From: Leptodontidium sp. MPI-SDFR-AT-0119
Lineage: Eukaryota > Ascomycota > Leotiomycetes > Helotiales > Leptodontidiaceae
Direction: 5' to 3'
Length of the DNA: 64,000 bases
Assembly: GCA_020726505.1 (NCBI GenBank)
Contig: JAHLEZ010000013.1
Coordinates: 2,108,001 to 2,172,000, forward strand
Made by a program: the position numbers and the translations under genes. Under the pieces are notes generated by a model. That model worked only from the letters and a program-made list of their open reading frames with translations. It searched no databases and was not told where the DNA came from. Positions 58,749 to 64,000 of the stretch are shown in pieces (the stretch's first letter is position 1; each line of letters opens with the position of its first letter).

Positions 58749-58999
58749 TTCGCGACTTAATAACGGCTTAGGAACGTACCCCTTTAGAGTTATAGTTTAT
58801 TACCTTATAAGTAACTTAAGAACAGGCCCTTATATACTTACTTTACGTTAGTTTAATTGTGGCTTCGGCCGGAATAGAATTCCTGCCCTTTAATAACTTA
58901 AAAAGAACGTGCTTGACGTGATTATATTACCTTAAAAAATACAAAGGAAAACAAAAGAGTGTATTTTATAATAAAGTATAAGCTTTAATTGAGTTCTTC

Positions 59000-61900
59000 T
59001 ACTAACGCCTTAATATCTTATAAGTTAAGTAATATAACAAAAGTCTCAAACTTCTAGCGTAAGAGGTTTTTAGTAAGGCCATTAACGTATATCTCACTAC
59101 TAAGTAAATATATAACCTCAAAACTGCCCTTTTAATACTCTTAGCGTAGCCACATATTCTAAATATTAACGTGCCTAAGCTTAGTTAATATACACTAGTT
59201 CTTTCTAACTATAAGCCTAATCGTTTATTAGTTGTCACAGAAGATATTCTAAAGGCACCTTATATTAAAGTACATTTCTTTAAAGAGCCTCTATAATATT
59301 ATATCTTCTTTTACAGTTCGTTCTACCCCTAAGAACTCAGCTTCTGTAGTCGAGGTAGTAACTGTGTCTTACTTAGATACTTTCTAGAGTATAATACCCT
59401 TAAATAAAAGAATAATGAGCCTTTATAAAGAACACTTAGTTTCTAAATCATTTACGAAAGAGGCATTAGACGCTATTATAAGCTGCGTTTCACGCTATTA
59501 ACAGCTATAAACGATCCCTAAGAAGCGTGTACTAAATAAGTAACGTATCGTCTAATTAATAGCCTATAAGTACTTTTAACTTAAGTTCGTCAAGAATTAC
59601 GATAGCTATAAAGCTACAAAAGCTACGTCTAGTCTAATTATAATAGCCGTGTACAAGACAAATCCGACCTTTTCTTAGTACTCCTTGATTTGTGCCTTCG
59701 TTGCTTTGCTAGTGTTTTTGACTAAGTCGTAGTACGGCAGAGGGGTACTCGGGTAGTTGCTATTTACTAAGCTGAATTTCCGGGCTACCTTCTTTATATA
59801 CGTGTCGTGAATTAACGTGACTGTTTTCGTATGTCTATCCTGTATAATTTATACTTCTAAAAACTACTTTATATTACTTATTATAGTTAACTCGTAGGCT
59901 TTATTAAGGCTATTAGTGATTTTAGCCGCTATAACGAGGTTTAACTTGTAGTATAATACTTATATGTCGTTTACGTAAAAGGCCACAAACACTGTGCGCT
60001 TATTATTTATAAATATATAGGGCTCTTCTATAAGTAACTCTAGATTAAGGCTTCTAAGTGTAACTAAGAAGTCGCTATACTATAAGGCTAGGGAGTCGCG
60101 TAGGCTATATAAGGCTCTATTAATTTCTATAATTATGCCGGGCTACTTGAAACTGTCAGGAAGGTAATAATAAACGAGTGTACTTTATTTGTCTCGTTTT
60201 ATATTAATAAAAGTGTTCACGACGTTATACTACTTAACTTCCAAGTTAAATTAGGCTACTAGGGCCATCGTAATACAAAAAGACCTCGCTACTAGTATAG
60301 AGGCGTACGTAGAGAATATAGTAGTATCCTCCTATAAGTCACCCTTAGTTATAATACGCGATTTAGTTCGTATAAGCTGTCTAATTAAGTTGACTTTGTA
60401 AGTAAACACTTATTTTAATAGTATAGGCGTCGTTTTGGCGTTTGCCCTAAGCACAATATATTAATATTTTTTAGCCTAAAGGTTCTCTATCTCCTTACGT
60501 GCGTCTTCCTAAAAGCGTTCTCCCTACGGGTATTAGTCTAGGTTTTACTAATACTTTAATACTATTAGAAGCTTTACTTAATATAATTATATTATTTTAG
60601 AGCTTATAGTTTCTTGTGCTTTAATTATTTCGCTACTAACTATAGTTATAAAGATAATATATATAGTTCTATAGTCTTTATTATCTTCTCGCGTTACGTC
60701 TTTATTTTAGAACGTTATAATAAAGGATATAATTTGTGTATAGTTCTTATCTTTTTAGTTTATAAACTCGGCGCTTAAGAGCTCCTTTGTTATAAAGAAA
60801 TATACTCCCGGCTTAATCTTTAACTGTCTATTTAATTATATTGTCTCTCTAGCTCGCCTTCTCCGCTGAGCTTAAGTGACAGGGTGTAGTTGACTTTAGT
60901 TAAGTACTTATAATACTTCGTCTAAGGTCTCTTGAGATATAGTTTCTTTTAATAGGGGCTATGTTATTGTCTTTAATAGTGTATTTTTTAGGAGTAGTTG
61001 TTATTCTTCCTCTAACTTATTGTCGTAATCTTCCTTAGACGAGGTGTTTTTGTACTATAATACACTTCTTAAGCCTATATTAGTTACTTTAGTTTAGCGC
61101 AGTAATTGACTTTAGCTGTCTCGTGCTTTACTTTAAATTACAACTTAAGGTATTAATTTGCGTACACCCTTAATCTAACGTAGTAGTTTCGCACGTGGGG
61201 CACCTCTCTTAGGCTCGATATGTTCGTTTCGTTGTGTCTGGCTTTGAGTCTGTCTTAGTGTACTTAGGCTTTTTATTATTACTAAAACTTTTATATTATC
61301 CTTATTAAGTTTTATATCGTCCCTTAACGTGTTAATTCGTGAATTTAATAATATTATTTTATTCTAGTACTCTCGTGGAATAAGTAGTCCCGCCTTAGTA
61401 ATTATATATAAAACTACCTCTATAGAAACTTCGTCGACTTTTATTAAGTTAGATAGTAGCCTATTCAATTTAATACTATTTTTTACCTCTATATACTCGT
61501 CCCTTATATATTTAATAGCTAACTCGGCGTCCTAAGTGGCCTCAAGCTCTATAAGTATATTAACGACTTATTTAAGTATTAGTAATAATTAGTCGATTAC
61601 TACTTACTTACTATAAAACTGTGCCTTATTAAAAACAACGTTTTAAGTACGTATTACACGCTTTAGTAAAGGTATCTAGATCTTGTATATATTAGTTACA
61701 CAGTAGTTAATTAAGTAACTGACGTGCCCCCTTAGGTTAACCTTAAAGCCTCTCTTGTCACAGAGAGCTTGTCAGTCTTTAATTATCACGTAAGCTTTGG
61801 CGCTATACGTAAAAATGTTACTCTAGTCAAGTCTCAAATCGACTAATAACCTTTTTATTATGTGTAAGTCGTACTACCGAAAATACTACCTAAACTATAC

Positions 61901-64000
61901 CTCTAGTACTTCATTTGGCGATCACATAGCTCTCCTAACTAGTGGCGATATATTATAAAGGTATATAGCTATTAAAACAGCCTCTAACTATAGCTTAGAT
62001 AGTAGATTAACGCCTGTTATCATTTTTAAGGCCTTAGTAATTAACTTCCCACTAACTCTTTCTACACTTTTATTTAGCTTATATATATAGACAAGAGTAA
62101 GCTCTAGTTCGATGCCATTGTTTAACGCCTATTAGTCGTACTAGGTCCAGTATCTTGTGTTAATTATAGACGTGTCGTTATCGGACTTGACTTTGTATAT
62201 GGCTAGACCGTATTAGCGTCTAGTCTATGCCTCAAATGCTTCAAGCACTCCTATAATTGACTCGTTAGCTTTACTCGTGAGTGTAAATACAAAAAGCTTT
62301 CTATTGTATTTGTCTTTAATTAACAATAGCTAGTATATGCCATTATAGCCTATAAAGTAGTCAAACAAGTCCTATGTGACTCTAAAGAAAGGTCTCGGGG
62401 ACTTATTATCTAACTCTTTACGCGATAGTCGTTAATTTAAGTGTGTCGTAACATAGCTTTTATATTATATACTAGTGATTCCATCGATTTAGACATTACG
62501 GGCATACTTCACAAGAGCTTCTAGGGCCATTTTGCCAAGGTAACTAGCCTATAAGTGCCATATCTATGCTATGTCACTCTAGGGTCGTAAGAACCGGCGA
62601 GATAATTAAAAAGTATACTTTTTAAAAGGGTATAGTCGTCTATTAATTGTCGAGTACATTATTACAGCAGGAGATCTACGAGTCTTTATAAATACACGTA
62701 ATTATAGAGAGCGCGAGTAGTTATTAACTAGCTTATATTTAAATACTATAAGGTTTTACTTATACTATAAGTTTCTTACTATATAGCTCTCTTTAGTATT
62801 ACTTACGCACAAAGTCGTGTCAACACTATTATATTACACCCCCGACTATACGAGGAGGCTCTCTAAGATAATATTAACATTAAACCCCTCTACAACAGCC
62901 ACATTAAATAACGTCAAGTCCCTAGTGTACGGTCCGGCAGGTCTATACATAGCGTTTTTAAAGATGCGTGTACCTCTCTTAATAATTAGTAAGTTTAAGG
63001 TGCCCACGTCAACTAATTCTCTTATAATACGTTTAAAGCTGCTAGGGACTAGTTTATTAATATTATTAACTAAGTGAGTTACGCCACAGTTATCGACTAA
63101 AGTACTATTTAATAAAAGGTGGCGTTAGAACTCTATAGTACTATAAATACTAGTGTTAAGAGTGTCGTCTTAGATTATGTCGTTAAGGAGGTTTAAGTTA
63201 AGTATAACTATATTAATACTTCTTATCCCTTCCCACGTAACTTTGCCTTTATCTTTGTTTCTTACAAGTACAATGACATCGGCTGTTTTGGCGTTAGTAG
63301 TAGGTTTAGAGGTACTAGTGTTATTAGCTCTAGTAATTTTAGCTACTACAACGTACTTCTAACCTTCTTTGGCTATAGCGGCCTTAAGCTCCCTAAAGTC
63401 TATAGTCTCTAACTTCTTATAAGTTATAGTTACCTCGTTAGTGTTTAGTATATACTTTATGTCTTTAATAGTCGTTCTATTAACTATATAACGTAGTCTC
63501 TAGCACTTAAGCGGCTTAAAGAAGTGCTTATTGTTTATGTCGTATAAGCATAAATTACCTTAGCCGCGAGAGTGAGATCTACTAGAGCTTACGCCTAACG
63601 TACTATCATCTATTCCTCTAAAGGTTAAGTACTAACCGCCACCCCCTCCTTAACGCCTAAGCTTCCTAAACATAGTATACTCTTAGTCTATGCCTAGGAG
63701 CACTTATATATAATCGTCAAGAGTAACACTATGCTCCTTTCTAAGTTAGTCGTCGTATATAACTGTACTAAGGATAAGATTTACCTAATCAAGGTACATG
63801 TAAGCTCCCATAACACGTAACCACTTCTTTAAAGCCACAATACCCTTGACTTCAAGTATGTCGTACGCTTTAGTATTCTTATAAGCCTTTAAGAAGTCCT
63901 TTATTTACTAGTTAACGTTGACTTTTCCCTTATATACCTCCTTTAAAACCTTATCGTATTCTGTGACTACTATTGTAAGGACCGACGATTCTAATAGTAC
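59000..64000 (-). pseudogene. Copia-4 gag-pol relic
   Basis: Minus strand from the window edge: gag (DFLKAYKNTKAYDILEVKG, 63.88 kb), a zinc-knuckle remnant (CLYDINNKHFFKPLKC, 63.52-63.56 kb) and protease-region sequence (VDNCGVTHLVNNINKLVPSS, 63.05-63.1 kb; FNVAVVEGFNVNII, 62.87 kb). An integrase zone is barely readable (61.9-62.6 kb). RT includes the catalytic YVND box from YVDD (59.97 kb) and YPSTPLPYYDLVKNTSKA (59.75 kb). RNase H: YTAIITRLDVAFVAL (59.64 kb), DTVTTSTTEAEF (59.35 kb) and an LTKNLLRQKFEIF-like end (about 59.05 kb). Stops are TAA or TAG. The family is close to Copia-2 and Copia-3. Confidence 0.78.

Larger units (their letters stand above)
57458..64000 (-). mobile_element. Copia-4: Ty1/Copia element, 5' part beyond the window
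   Basis: The 3' LTR (57458-57654, TGTCGTAC...ACACGACA) is followed by CACCCCCTCG, complement of the polypurine tract. An antisense frame (57.88-58.75 kb) comes next, and then pol on the minus strand to the window edge. It cuts Gypsy-4. The left target flank is AAATT; the right one is outside the window. Confidence 0.85.

Noticed and set aside
1..64000. tRNA, rRNA or other structural RNA genes
   Set aside because: None recognised. The only tRNA-like stretch is the 13-nt primer site at 29587-29599.

Overview
The window looks like a chromosome segment of a filamentous ascomycete (Pezizomycotina). About 5.5 kb of ordinary DNA (roughly 2.4-7.9 kb) carries two spliced genes with 52-55 nt GT-AG introns. 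The remaining ~58 kb is a transposon graveyard with the signature of repeat-induced point mutation (RIP). CpA and TpG are largely converted to TpA while CpG survives, and old reading frames persist over kilobases broken almost only by TAA and TAG at former Gln and Trp codons. I cannot name the species or class.

Layout. 1-2.3 kb: a Fot1/pogo DDE transposase relic (minus). 2.4-7.9 kb: a secreted tyrosinase gene (plus, four exons), a single-pass membrane protein gene (minus, two exons), and a 56-bp tandem repeat split by a small inverted-repeat element with C/G homopolymer ends. 8-11.5 kb: an unidentified RIPed reading frame, a Copia LTR relic and a 1,482-bp coding-free LTR element (TRIM-like, TSD ATTAG). 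11.5-18.1 kb: Gypsy-1, a complete Ty3/Gypsy chromovirus (minus, TSD TAAGG).

18.1-31.7 kb is a four-level nest. A Copia remnant (Copia-2) holds a pogo-like DNA transposon (TA duplication). This holds Gypsy-2 (plus, TSD TAATA), which holds a 2,330-bp gag-only LTR element with identical 173-bp LTRs (TSD GTCGA).

31.7-37.4 kb: Copia-5 (minus) with a solo LTR inside. 37.4-39.1 kb: truncated Gypsy-3. 39.1-45.2 kb: Copia-1, a full-length RIPed Ty1/Copia (plus) whose flanks do not match. 45.2-52.3 kb: Copia-3 (plus) with another solo LTR inside. 52.3-57.5 kb: Gypsy-4 (minus). 57.5-64 kb: Copia-4 (minus), running out of the window.

The most interesting pattern is that several Copia relics share an extra antisense reading frame between the end of pol and the 3' LTR. 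Copia-1 lacks it. The reading frames described for the relics are interpretations of mutated DNA. None of the transposon proteins can be made intact from these copies. Only the two spliced genes look functional.
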